Assembly (NCBI GenBank): GCA_019310385.1
Contig: JAFDEK010000022.1
Location: 1-43,422 of the forward strand
Direction of reading: 5' to 3'
DNA length: 43,422 bases
Source of the DNA: Deltaproteobacteria bacterium
Lineage (GTDB): Bacteria; Myxococcota_A; UBA9160; UBA4427
The translations under genes were made by a program, and so were the position numbers. The notes beneath the pieces were generated by a model, which did no database searches, was not told the DNA's origin, and worked only from the letters and a program-made list of their open reading frames with translations. Shown here one piece after another: positions 31,530 to 38,798 of the stretch. Each line of letters begins with the position of its first letter. Within the stretch, counting starts at the first letter, position 1.

Positions 31530-31650
31530 GGGGGCCCTCGCGCCAGCGCGCAACCGAGGGGCGGGGTGAATTGCGGCACAGACCATCTGGAGTCGGCGGC
31601 TGCATACGGGCTAGAGTCCCTGCCCGATCCCGGAAAGAGAGAGCGCCAGC

Positions 31651-34590
31651 ATGAGTGACGGCCCCCCCGAGGCAGCCAGTGGAGAGATGCACGACGCCTC
31701 GTGGCGCGAGAGCGTTCGCGAGCTTCTGCAGCAGCGAGCGCCGGACCCCGAGCGCGCCCTCGCCCTGGCGGACGAGGTCCTCGAGGCCGCAACGCCCGAA
31801 GCGATGAAGCTCCGGGCGGCAGAGAAGCCCGCGGAGCTGGGGCGCCTGCTGCTCGCCCTGTGCGGCGTCGCGCCCTTCTTCTCGCGCTTTCTGGTGCGCC
31901 ACGGAGATTGGCTCCCGGCCCTCCTCGCCGAGGATCTCTCCCAGCCGCGCAGCCGCGAGGAGCTGGCCCGGCGCCTCGACGACCACCTCGCCCGGGAGGC
32001 CGGGATCGATCCAGCCCTGGCCCTGCGCTCGTTCAAGTACTTCGAGCTCGCCCGCATCACCGCGCGGGACTGCTGCGACGACTGGGTCCCGCTGAACGAG
32101 AGCGCCATCACCTTCACCGAGCTCTCCCAGCTCGCGGACCTGCTGCTCGACCGCGCCCTCGCGGTGGCGATCGAGCGGGTGAAGGAGCAGCACCCGCCTC
32201 CGGCCCAGCGCGCCGACGACGGCAGTGTGCGGGAGCTTGGCTTCGCAGTGCTCGGCCTGGGGAAGCTCGGCTCCGAAGAGCTCAACTTCTCCTCGGACGT
32301 CGACCTCATCTACGTATTCGAAGCGCCGCAGAGCGGCCAGGCGCAAGACCACGAGGGGACCGCCCCGACGGTGTTCTTCACCAAGGTCGCCCAGGAGCTC
32401 GGCAAGCTCGCCACCACTTCCACCGCCGAGGGCTTCCTCTATCGCGTCGACCTCGACCTGCGGCCCGAGGGCGCCGGGGGTACTCTGGTGGTCAGCGACG
32501 AAGCCCTGGCCTCCTACTACGAGACCTGGGCCGACGCCTGGGAGAAGGCCGCCTTCATGAAGGCGCGCCCCGTGGCGGGGGACCTCGAGCTGGGCTGGCG
32601 GGCCATCTGCGCGGTCGACCCCATGATCTATCACTCCGCCAAGGACTACCGCGGCCTGGAGAGCATCCGCGGCCTGAAGCAGAAGATCGAGCACGCCCGG
32701 GGAAGCGGCGGCGACGGCTTCAACGTGAAGATCGATCCGGGCGGAATCCGCGACGTCGAATTCGCCGCCCAGGCGCTGCAGCTGCTCCACGGCGGGCGCA
32801 TCACCCAGGTGCGCGACCGCTCGACCCAGGGCGCGCTGGGCAAGCTCGCCGAGGTGGGACTGCTGGCGCCCGAGCTCACCGTGAAGCTGCTCCACACCTA
32901 TCGCTTCCTGCGCCGCATCGAGAACCGTATCCAGATGGAGGCCGAGCGCCAGACCCATCGGGTTCCCAAGGACGAAGCCGGCTTCCGGCGTCTGGCGCGC
33001 GCCATGGGCTTCGTCGAGCCCGACGGCCCCGAGGTCTTTCGCGAGAGCCTTACCCAGCAGCGCACGCTGCTGCGCGAGCTGCTAGCGAGCTCGATCTCCG
33101 AGAGCGGCCGCGAGCGCATCCTCGAGCTCTTCACTCGCGCCAATCCCCAACTCTTCGCCTTCGAGAGCACGCGCCGGATGGTTCACGACCTGGCCGAGCA
33201 CTTCGCTCGGGAGATCGACACCTCGCCGGACCCGGAGCGCGCGCTCAACAATCTCGATCGCTTCATCGAGGCGGTCGGGAGCCGGCGCTTCTACTACGAG
33301 CTCTTGATCGACCGACCCGAGCTGGTTCCGCGTCTGGCGAAGGTCTTTGCGAGCTCGCGCTACCTCTCGGACATCCTCGCCAGCCACCCCCGGCTGATCG
33401 AGCCCGTCTTCGAAGATCCGAATCTCCTGCTGCTCGACAAGGAGGCCCTGCGCCGCGACCTGGCCTCGGTGGTGGTGGAGACGGCGAGCGGCGAGGGCGA
33501 CCCCCTCGAGGACCGGCTCGACGCCCTGCGCCTCTTCCACCACCGGCAGGTCGTGAACGTCGGCCTGCTCGACCTCGCCGCGAAGGCCGGGCGCGCCGAC
33601 TGCGAGCACGCCCTCACCGACATCGCCGAGGTCTGCGTCGAGGAGGCCCTCGCCCTGTGCCAGGAGCAGCTCGCCACGCGTGGGAGCGGCCCCCCCGAGA
33701 GCGCCCGCAGCGGAGCCTTCCTGGTGATCGCCATGGGGAAGCTGGCCAGCCGGGAGCTCAGCTACGGCAGCGACCTCGATATCATCTTCCTCTACGACAC
33801 TCCCGCGACCGGAGGCGCCGCGGCCCTCGAGGCCCAGGAGTACTTCGCCCGCCTGGGACAGCGTCTCATCTCCAGCCTGCAGACCCCGACCTCCCAGGGG
33901 CGCTGCTACGAAGTGGACACGCGCCTGCGACCCTCGGGCAACCAGGGGATGCTGGTCACCTCCCGAGCCGCCTTCGAGCGCTATCACGCCGAGAGCGCCC
34001 AGGCCTGGGAGCGCCAGATCCTGCTGCGCTCGCGCGCCATCGCGGGCTCGCAGGCGCTGGCGCGGGACTTCGAGACCCTGCGCCGCGAGATCCTGAGCCG
34101 ACCCCTGGCCGAGGATCTGGCCGGGGAGATCCACCGCGTGCGCCAACGCATGGAGCTCGAGATCGCCCAGGAGAGCTCGGGCCACTACGATTTCAAGACC
34201 GGTCGTGGCGGACTGCTCGACGTGGAGAGCATCGTCCAATACCTGCAGCTCCAGAACGCCGCGAAGCACCCCGAGCTGCTCGAGGTCGAGCGCCTCGAGG
34301 TGCAGCTGCGACGGCTGGCCGACGGCGGCCTGCTCGGCGAGGAGTCAGCGCGCTCGGTGCTCGAAGGCTGGGCCTTCCTGCAGCGACTCAGCGCGGCCCT
34401 GCGCGTCGTCGAGAACCGCTCCATCTCGGATCTGAACATGGAGCGCGGTGACCTCGACTCCCTGGCCCGCCGCCTCGGCTACGAGAGTGCGAGCCGCGAA
34501 GGAAGCAGCCGCCGGGCCCTGCTGACCGACTACCTGAAGCACACGGAGCAGATCCGGGCGGTGTACACGAAGCTCTTCGCGGAAGGCTGA
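31651..34590 (+). CDS. glnE: Glutamine synthetase adenylyltransferase / adenylyl-removing enzyme
   Basis: Bifunctional regulator that adds AMP to glutamine synthetase and removes it by phosphorolysis in response to PII and glutamine. 979 residues, two nucleotidyltransferase halves: GLGKLGSEELNFSSDVDLIY in the N-terminal deadenylylase and AMGKLASRELSYGSDLDIIF in the C-terminal adenylylase, each with DLRPEGAGG- or RLRPSGNQG-type loops and followed by helical PII-uridylyl-transferase-like domains (GGIRDVEFAAQ, GGLLDVESIVQ). ATG at 31651. Complete. Its TGA at 34588-34590 lies inside the first copy of a 47-bp tandem repeat. No glnA or glnB is near. Confidence 0.97.
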   Translation: MSDGPPEAASGEMHDASWRESVRELLQQRAPDPERALALADEVLEAATPEAMKLRAAEKPAELGRLLLALCGVAPFFSRFLVRHGDWLPALLAEDLSQPRSREELARRLDDHLAREAGIDPALALRSFKYFELARITARDCCDDWVPLNESAITFTELSQLADLLLDRALAVAIERVKEQHPPPAQRADDGSVRELGFAVLGLGKLGSEELNFSSDVDLIYVFEAPQSGQAQDHEGTAPTVFFTKVAQELGKLATTSTAEGFLYRVDLDLRPEGAGGTLVVSDEALASYYETWADAWEKAAFMKARPVAGDLELGWRAICAVDPMIYHSAKDYRGLESIRGLKQKIEHARGSGGDGFNVKIDPGGIRDVEFAAQALQLLHGGRITQVRDRSTQGALGKLAEVGLLAPELTVKLLHTYRFLRRIENRIQMEAERQTHRVPKDEAGFRRLARAMGFVEPDGPEVFRESLTQQRTLLRELLASSISESGRERILELFTRANPQLFAFESTRRMVHDLAEHFAREIDTSPDPERALNNLDRFIEAVGSRRFYYELLIDRPELVPRLAKVFASSRYLSDILASHPRLIEPVFEDPNLLLLDKEALRRDLASVVVETASGEGDPLEDRLDALRLFHHRQVVNVGLLDLAAKAGRADCEHALTDIAEVCVEEALALCQEQLATRGSGPPESARSGAFLVIAMGKLASRELSYGSDLDIIFLYDTPATGGAAALEAQEYFARLGQRLISSLQTPTSQGRCYEVDTRLRPSGNQGMLVTSRAAFERYHAESAQAWERQILLRSRAIAGSQALARDFETLRREILSRPLAEDLAGEIHRVRQRMELEIAQESSGHYDFKTGRGGLLDVESIVQYLQLQNAAKHPELLEVERLEVQLRRLADGGLLGEESARSVLEGWAFLQRLSAALRVVENRSISDLNMERGDLDSLARRLGYESASREGSSRRALLTDYLKHTEQIRAVYTKLFAEG

Positions 34591-34735
34591 GCGCCGAAGG
34601 CGCGATTGCCCAGGAAATGCGAAGCATTGCCCGCTGAGCGCAGAAGGCGCGATTGCCCAGGCAATGCGAAGCATTACCCGCTGAGCGCAGAAGGCGCGAT
34701 TGCCCAGGCAATGCGAAGCATTACCCGCTGAGCGC
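34586..34735. repeat. 47-bp tandem repeat, three copies plus partial, starting over the glnE stop codon
   Basis: Copies at 34586-34632, 34633-34679 and 34680-34726; copies 2 and 3 are identical and copy 1 differs at three positions. A fourth partial copy (GCTGAGCGC) reaches 34735, six bases from the stop codon of the convergent tesB gene. Each unit contains two small inverted repeats, ATTGCC-CA-GGCAAT (AATTGCC changed in copy 1) and AATGC-GAA-GCATT, so the transcript would form a string of hairpins. The first copy includes the glnE TGA. Confidence 0.95.
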
Positions 34736-34740
34736 CGGCC

Positions 34741-35535
34741 TCAGGTACTGCGGCGCTCGCGCAAGAGCACTTCCTGGGTGACCGAGGCCACGTGGGCGCC
34801 GTCGGCGTCGAAGATGTTGCCCACCGAGAGGCCGCGGGCGCCCATGAGGGCCCGGCAGCTGAAGTCGTGGACGTGCCAGGCGTCGGCCCGCATGGGGCGA
34901 TGGAACCAGATCGCGTGGTCGAGGCTGGCGTTCCAGAAGGGCCAGTCGCCGTCGGCGAGCGACTCGGGGCAAGCGGGGTGGGCCATGATGACCGCTTCGG
35001 TAGGCAGGTCGTCGGAGAGAAAGGCCAACGCACAGGCGTGGCGGTGGGCGTTGTCGTCGATGGATTCGGCCATGCGGAGCCAGGCCGTGGCTCGCCCTCC
35101 GCCGCCGACGCGCTCGGCGTAGCGTCGATCGAAGAGGGGGCTCCAGCTGTCGGAGTCCAGGGATTCGGGCTCGGGCAGCGCCGGCATCGCCTGGGTTTGA
35201 ACCGTGCGGCCAGGCTCGTCGCTGGTGTAGGACGCCGCCAGGTTGAGGATCGCGCCGCTGGACTGGCGGGCCACGACTCGCCGGGTAACGAAGCTGCGGC
35301 CGTCCCGGATGCGATCCACCTCGTAGCGAACGGGCTGCTCGTGGTTCCCGAGGCGGATGAAGAAGGCGTGCAGGGAGTGGATCCGAAAGGGCGAGGCGAC
35401 GGACGCGGCGGCGGCCGCCAGCGCCTGGGCGACGATCTGACCGCCGTAGAGCCCACCCCACGGATAGCTGGGCCCCCGTCCCTCCCAGGTGTCGGGGCCG
35501 TGGGACTCGAGCTCCATGATCTCGGCGAAGCGCAT
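34741..35535 (-). CDS. tesB: Acyl-CoA thioesterase, TesB-type double hotdog
   Basis: Hydrolyses acyl-CoA to free acid and CoA. 264 residues with two hotdog domains: GGLYGGQIVAQALAAAAASV, FRIHSLHAFFIRLG and EVDRIRDGRSFVTRRVVA in the first, SLDHAIWFHRPMRADAWHV, RALMGARGLSVGNIFD and VASVTQEVLLRER in the second. ATG at 35535 has GGAAGG eight bases upstream; the longer frame into gor is a shadow. It starts 18 nt after the gor stop, so both are one transcript. Another family member, at 42.2 kb, is damaged. Confidence 0.92.
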   Translation of the reverse strand: MRFAEIMELESHGPDTWEGRGPSYPWGGLYGGQIVAQALAAAAASVASPFRIHSLHAFFIRLGNHEQPVRYEVDRIRDGRSFVTRRVVARQSSGAILNLAASYTSDEPGRTVQTQAMPALPEPESLDSDSWSPLFDRRYAERVGGGGRATAWLRMAESIDDNAHRHACALAFLSDDLPTEAVIMAHPACPESLADGDWPFWNASLDHAIWFHRPMRADAWHVHDFSCRALMGARGLSVGNIFDADGAHVASVTQEVLLRERRST

Positions 35536-35552
35536 CGAGTCGGCCTTCCTGC

Positions 35553-36911
35553 TCAGTCCGATGCGGGCTCGCGCATGGTGACGAGCTCTTCCGCCGCGGT
35601 GGGGTGGATGCCCATGGTGGCGTCGAACTGGGCCTTGGTGGCGCCGCACTTGATCGCTACCGCGAAGCCCTGAACGATTTCGCCCGCCTCGGGACCGACC
35701 ACGTGGAGACCCACGACCCGGTCGCTGGCGCGATCGACCAGGATCTTCATCAAGCTCTTCTCGTCGCGGCCGGTGAGGGTGTGCTTCATGGGGCGAAAAC
35801 GCGAGCGGTAGACGTCGATCTGCGTGTATTGCTCCCGGGCCTCGGCTTCGCTGAGGCCGACGCTGCCGATCGTCGGCTGGCTGAAGACCGCCTTGGGGAC
35901 GTCGCGATGGTCGGGCTTCGTGGGGCGCCCGTCGAAGAGGGTGGCGGCGAGGCACATGCCCTCGTGGATCGCCACGGGAGTAAGGTTGATGCGGTCGGTG
36001 ACGTCGCCGATGGCGTGGATGCTCGGTGCCGACGAGCACGAGTATTCGTCCACCACGACGGCCCCGTTGGCGTCGAGCTCGACACCCGCCTCTGTGAGAC
36101 CCAGCCCGGCGGTCAGGGGCGTGCGGCCGATGGCGCAGAGCACCTGATCGGCCTCGACGACGTTTCCGTCGCTCAGGGTTGCACGCACCCCCGTCGCGGC
36201 CTGCTCGAGGCGCTGCACTGTGCGGTCGAAGCGCAGGTCGATGCCCTTCTTGTGCATTTCCTCGGCGAGGGTGGTGCGCACGTCGTCGTCGAAGCCGCGC
36301 AGGAAGAGGGGGCCGCGGTAGAGCTGCACGACCTCGCTCCCGAGGCCGTGGAAGATGCACGCGAACTCGGTCGCGATGTAGCCGCCGCCGACGACGAGGA
36401 GGCGTCGCGGCTGCTCTGGGAGGTGAAAGATCTCGTTGGAGGTGATGGCGAGCTCGGATCCGGGCTCGTCGGGGAGCCGGGGCCAGCCGCCCGTGGCCAC
36501 CAGGATGTGGGCGGCGGTGTATCGCTGATCACCCACGGCGACGCTGTGGGGGCCCTCGACCCGCGCTCGGCCCTCCATGCGCGTGACCCCGGCGCCGTCG
36601 AGCAAATCGCCATAGATCCCGTTGAGGCGGCCGATCTCCCGGTCCTTGTTGGCGATGAAGGTCGCCCAGTCGAAGCTGCGCTCGCCGACGCTCCAGCCGT
36701 ATCCCAGGGCCGCATCCTCGAAGTCCTCGGCGAAGTGGGAGGCGTAGACCATGAGCTTCTTGGGCACGCAGCCCACGTTGACGCAGGTGCCGCCCAGGTC
36801 GCGCTCTTCCGCCACGGCGACCCGGGCCCCGTAGCCCGCGGAGATGCGCGCAGCGCGAACGCCGCCCGAGCCCGCTCCGATGACGAAGAGATCGAAGTCG
36901 TAGTCCGCCAT
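35553..36911 (-). CDS. gor: Glutathione-disulfide reductase
   Basis: NADPH-dependent flavoprotein disulfide reductase, 452 residues. FAD fingerprint [17 protein letters not shown], redox pair [24 protein letters not shown] fold [19 protein letters not shown] with the two arginines in [13 protein letters not shown] that select [22 protein letters not shown], and the C-terminal active-site base in [13 protein letters not shown]. This matches the plant/cyanobacterial type glutathione reductase. ATG at 36911 has GGAAGGGG upstream; a 12-bp repeat sits just before it. Alternative trypanothione- or mycothione-like reductases lack this arginine pair and spacing, so glutathione is the best guess. Confidence 0.93.
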   Translation of the reverse strand: MADYDFDLFVIGAGSGGVRAARISAGYGARVAVAEERDLGGTCVNVGCVPKKLMVYASHFAEDFEDAALGYGWSVGERSFDWATFIANKDREIGRLNGIYGDLLDGAGVTRMEGRARVEGPHSVAVGDQRYTAAHILVATGGWPRLPDEPGSELAITSNEIFHLPEQPRRLLVVGGGYIATEFACIFHGLGSEVVQLYRGPLFLRGFDDDVRTTLAEEMHKKGIDLRFDRTVQRLEQAATGVRATLSDGNVVEADQVLCAIGRTPLTAGLGLTEAGVELDANGAVVVDEYSCSSAPSIHAIGDVTDRINLTPVAIHEGMCLAATLFDGRPTKPDHRDVPKAVFSQPTIGSVGLSEAEAREQYTQIDVYRSRFRPMKHTLTGRDEKSLMKILVDRASDRVVGLHVVGPEAGEIVQGFAVAIKCGATKAQFDATMGIHPTAAEELVTMREPASD

Positions 36912-36926
36912 TGCGGCCCCTTCCTC

Positions 36927-36957
36927 TCGACTGGCCGCTTGACTGGCCGCTTGACTG
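36927..36957. repeat. 12-bp tandem repeat upstream of gor
   Basis: TCGACTGGCCGC (36927-36938), TTGACTGGCCGC (36939-36950) and a partial third copy to 36957. It ends 15 bp before the gor ATG, just upstream of the ribosome site. The unit shares TGACTGGC with the ten-copy array at 25.99 kb. Confidence 0.85.
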
Positions 36958-37051
36958 AAAAGCCCCATGCAGCAGGGGCCAGCGGCGGAGGATAGCCCGG
37001 GGACCCGGGTGCGCTGCGCGACAAATCCGGATCGCCTATCACTTGTCCTGC

Positions 37052-37996
37052 ATGACGGGTGAAGACGAAGCGCGCGAGGAAGAGACGAGCGAGGCGGTCC
37101 GAGGCGACGAGCTGGCACCGGAGGAGCGCATTCCCGCTCTGGTGGTCTCGGGCTTCCTGGGCTCGGGCAAGACCAGCCTCGTCAGCCAGCTCCTCGACCA
37201 TGCCGGGCGCAGCGGCCTGCGCATCGCCCTGGTGTCCAACGAGCTCGGCGAGCTGGGCATCGACCGGGCCCTGCTGGGCGGGGGCGGCGAAGCCTACGTG
37301 GAGCTGGAGGGCGGCTGCGTTTGCTGCGAGCTCTCGGACGATCTCGTCGACACCCTCGAAATGCTCTGGCGGGAGGTCCACCCCGATCGGGTCGTGATCG
37401 AGACCTCGGGCGTCGCCCTCCCCTTCGACACCCAGCTCAACTTCTGGCGGCAGCCGGTCTCGCGCTGGATCGGCGACGACATGGCCGTGGTGGTGGTGAA
37501 CGCCGAGCAGCTCGCCGAAGGCCGGGACCTCGAGGGCACCTTCCAGGACCAGGTCTCCTCGGCGGACCTGCTGATCCTCAACAAGATCGACCTGGTGCCC
37601 GCCGAGCAGCTGGACGCGCTCGAAGCGCGTCTGCGGGCCATCGAGGACGAGGCGCCGATCGTGCGCTCCGTCCGGGGCGACGTGGATCCCGCCCTGCTCT
37701 TTCCGCCTGCAATCGGTGAGCTCGTGGATCGCAGCGGCCCGGCGCCGAGCGTGCCCGAGCACCACCACGAGCACTTCAGCACCGAGGAGTGGCGCCCGGC
37801 CCCGGGCCTCAGCGAAGAGCGCATCGAGTCCGAGCTGCGCCAGCCCGGCCTCCTGCGCGCCAAAGGCTTCGCCGAAACCGACGCCGGCCTGCGACTCGTC
37901 CAGCTGGTCGGCCGCCGCATCGAATTCACCGAAGTCGACACCCCCCCCGACCCCAACCTCATCAACCGCCTAGTCCTCATCCGCCGCACCCCCTAA
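37052..37996 (+). CDS. COG0523 (CobW/YjiA/ZNG1) GTPase
   Basis: G3E GTPase; relatives deliver metals, mostly zinc or cobalt, to client proteins. 314 residues: acidic N-terminus, Walker A GFLGSGKT (34-41), the metal-binding GGCVCCEL with C-x-C-C (89-92), the G4 motif LNKIDL, and a C-terminal CobW_C domain. A histidine-rich stretch PEHHHEHFS (about 232-240) is a likely second metal site. ATG at 37052; three residues can be added by the TTG at 37043. No Shine-Dalgarno is visible. Divergent from gor. Its TAA stop begins the inverted repeat at 37994. No Zur box was recognised, so the metal is undetermined. Confidence 0.9.
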   Translation: MTGEDEAREEETSEAVRGDELAPEERIPALVVSGFLGSGKTSLVSQLLDHAGRSGLRIALVSNELGELGIDRALLGGGGEAYVELEGGCVCCELSDDLVDTLEMLWREVHPDRVVIETSGVALPFDTQLNFWRQPVSRWIGDDMAVVVVNAEQLAEGRDLEGTFQDQVSSADLLILNKIDLVPAEQLDALEARLRAIEDEAPIVRSVRGDVDPALLFPPAIGELVDRSGPAPSVPEHHHEHFSTEEWRPAPGLSEERIESELRQPGLLRAKGFAETDAGLRLVQLVGRRIEFTEVDTPPDPNLINRLVLIRRTP

Positions 37997-38074
37997 CGCA
38001 AGATGGGGGGACGGTCCTTAACGCAAGGTGAGAGTTGGGGACTTCCGTTAAGGACCGTCCCCGACCTTGCGTTA
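37994..38074. repeat. Inverted repeat covering both stop codons of two convergent genes
   Basis: Left arm 37994-38023, right arm 38046-38074, about 29-30 bp and nearly identical in inverted form (TAACGCAAG...GGACGGTCCTTAACG). The first three bases are the TAA of the GTPase gene; the last three, read on the minus strand, are the TAA of nth. The 22-bp centre also carries another TAACGCAAG-like direct copy overlap. It would form a long hairpin in both transcripts and resembles REP-type palindromes. No T-run follows, but a stem this size can act as a bidirectional terminator. Confidence 0.9.
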
Positions 38075-38728
38075 GGGGGGGGTGGGGGATTCTTGGCGGA
38101 TTCGTTTCTTGGTGGCGGACCAAGAGCAGATGGGGCAGGTGGTGAGGTCGTGGGCGCGGGCGGGGCAGTGTTCGCGGCCGAAGTAGATGATCTGCAGGTG
38201 GAGCTTGGCCCAGCTGTCTTCTGGGAAGAGGGCCTTGAGGTCGCGTTCGGTGCGGACCACGCTGCTGCCGTTCGAGAGGCCCCAGCGGGCGGCCAGGCGG
38301 TGGATGTGGGTGTCCACGGGGAAGGCGGGCTCACCGAAGGCCTGGGTCATGACGACGCTGGCCGTCTTGTGGCCTACCCCGGGTAGAGCTTCGAGCGCTT
38401 CGAAGCTGCGCGGGACCTCGCCACCATGCTCCTCGACGAGGATTCGGGAGAGCTGATGGATCGCCTTGGACTTCTGGGGCGCGAGGCCGCAGGTGCGAAT
38501 GAATTCGTGGATGCGAGCGACACCGAGCTTCACCATCGCCTCGGGCCCGGCCGCCTCGCCGAAGAGCCCGGGGGTGACCTGGTTGACCCGGGCGTCGGTG
38601 CACTGGGCCGAGAGCAACACCGAGACCAGCAGCGTATAGGCGTCGCGGTGGCGCAGCGGAATGCCCGGCGCCGGATAGTACGCGTCGAGGATCTTCTGGA
38701 TGCGCTCCGCCTTCTCGGCCCGGGTCAT
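38072..38728 (-). CDS. nth: Endonuclease III (DNA glycosylase/AP lyase)
   Basis: Base-excision repair glycosylase that removes oxidised pyrimidines. 218 residues with the helix-hairpin-helix LPGVGHKTASVVM (catalytic lysine) and FPVDTHIHRLAARWG (catalytic aspartate). The C-terminal iron-sulfur motif is altered: CPARAHDLTTCPICSW gives C-x9-C-x2-C with no fourth cysteine in place, where E. coli has C-x6-C-x2-C-x5-C. Some Nth proteins of other phyla share this form. ATG at 38728; the frame is open further to 38932 but that overlaps the divergent helicase gene. Confidence 0.92.
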   Translation of the reverse strand: MTRAEKAERIQKILDAYYPAPGIPLRHRDAYTLLVSVLLSAQCTDARVNQVTPGLFGEAAGPEAMVKLGVARIHEFIRTCGLAPQKSKAIHQLSRILVEEHGGEVPRSFEALEALPGVGHKTASVVMTQAFGEPAFPVDTHIHRLAARWGLSNGSSVVRTERDLKALFPEDSWAKLHLQIIYFGREHCPARAHDLTTCPICSWSATKKRIRQESPTPP

Positions 38729-38798
38729 GGCGCGGGACGATAGCGTCCCTGCTACACACCCCGATTGGAGAGGGCCAGATCCCCTCGGGAGCTGCCAG

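Noticed and set aside
34586-34735. Insertion-sequence remnant
   Set aside because: No transposase fragment, terminal inverted repeat or target duplication; the unit is a simple tandem repeat with small hairpins.
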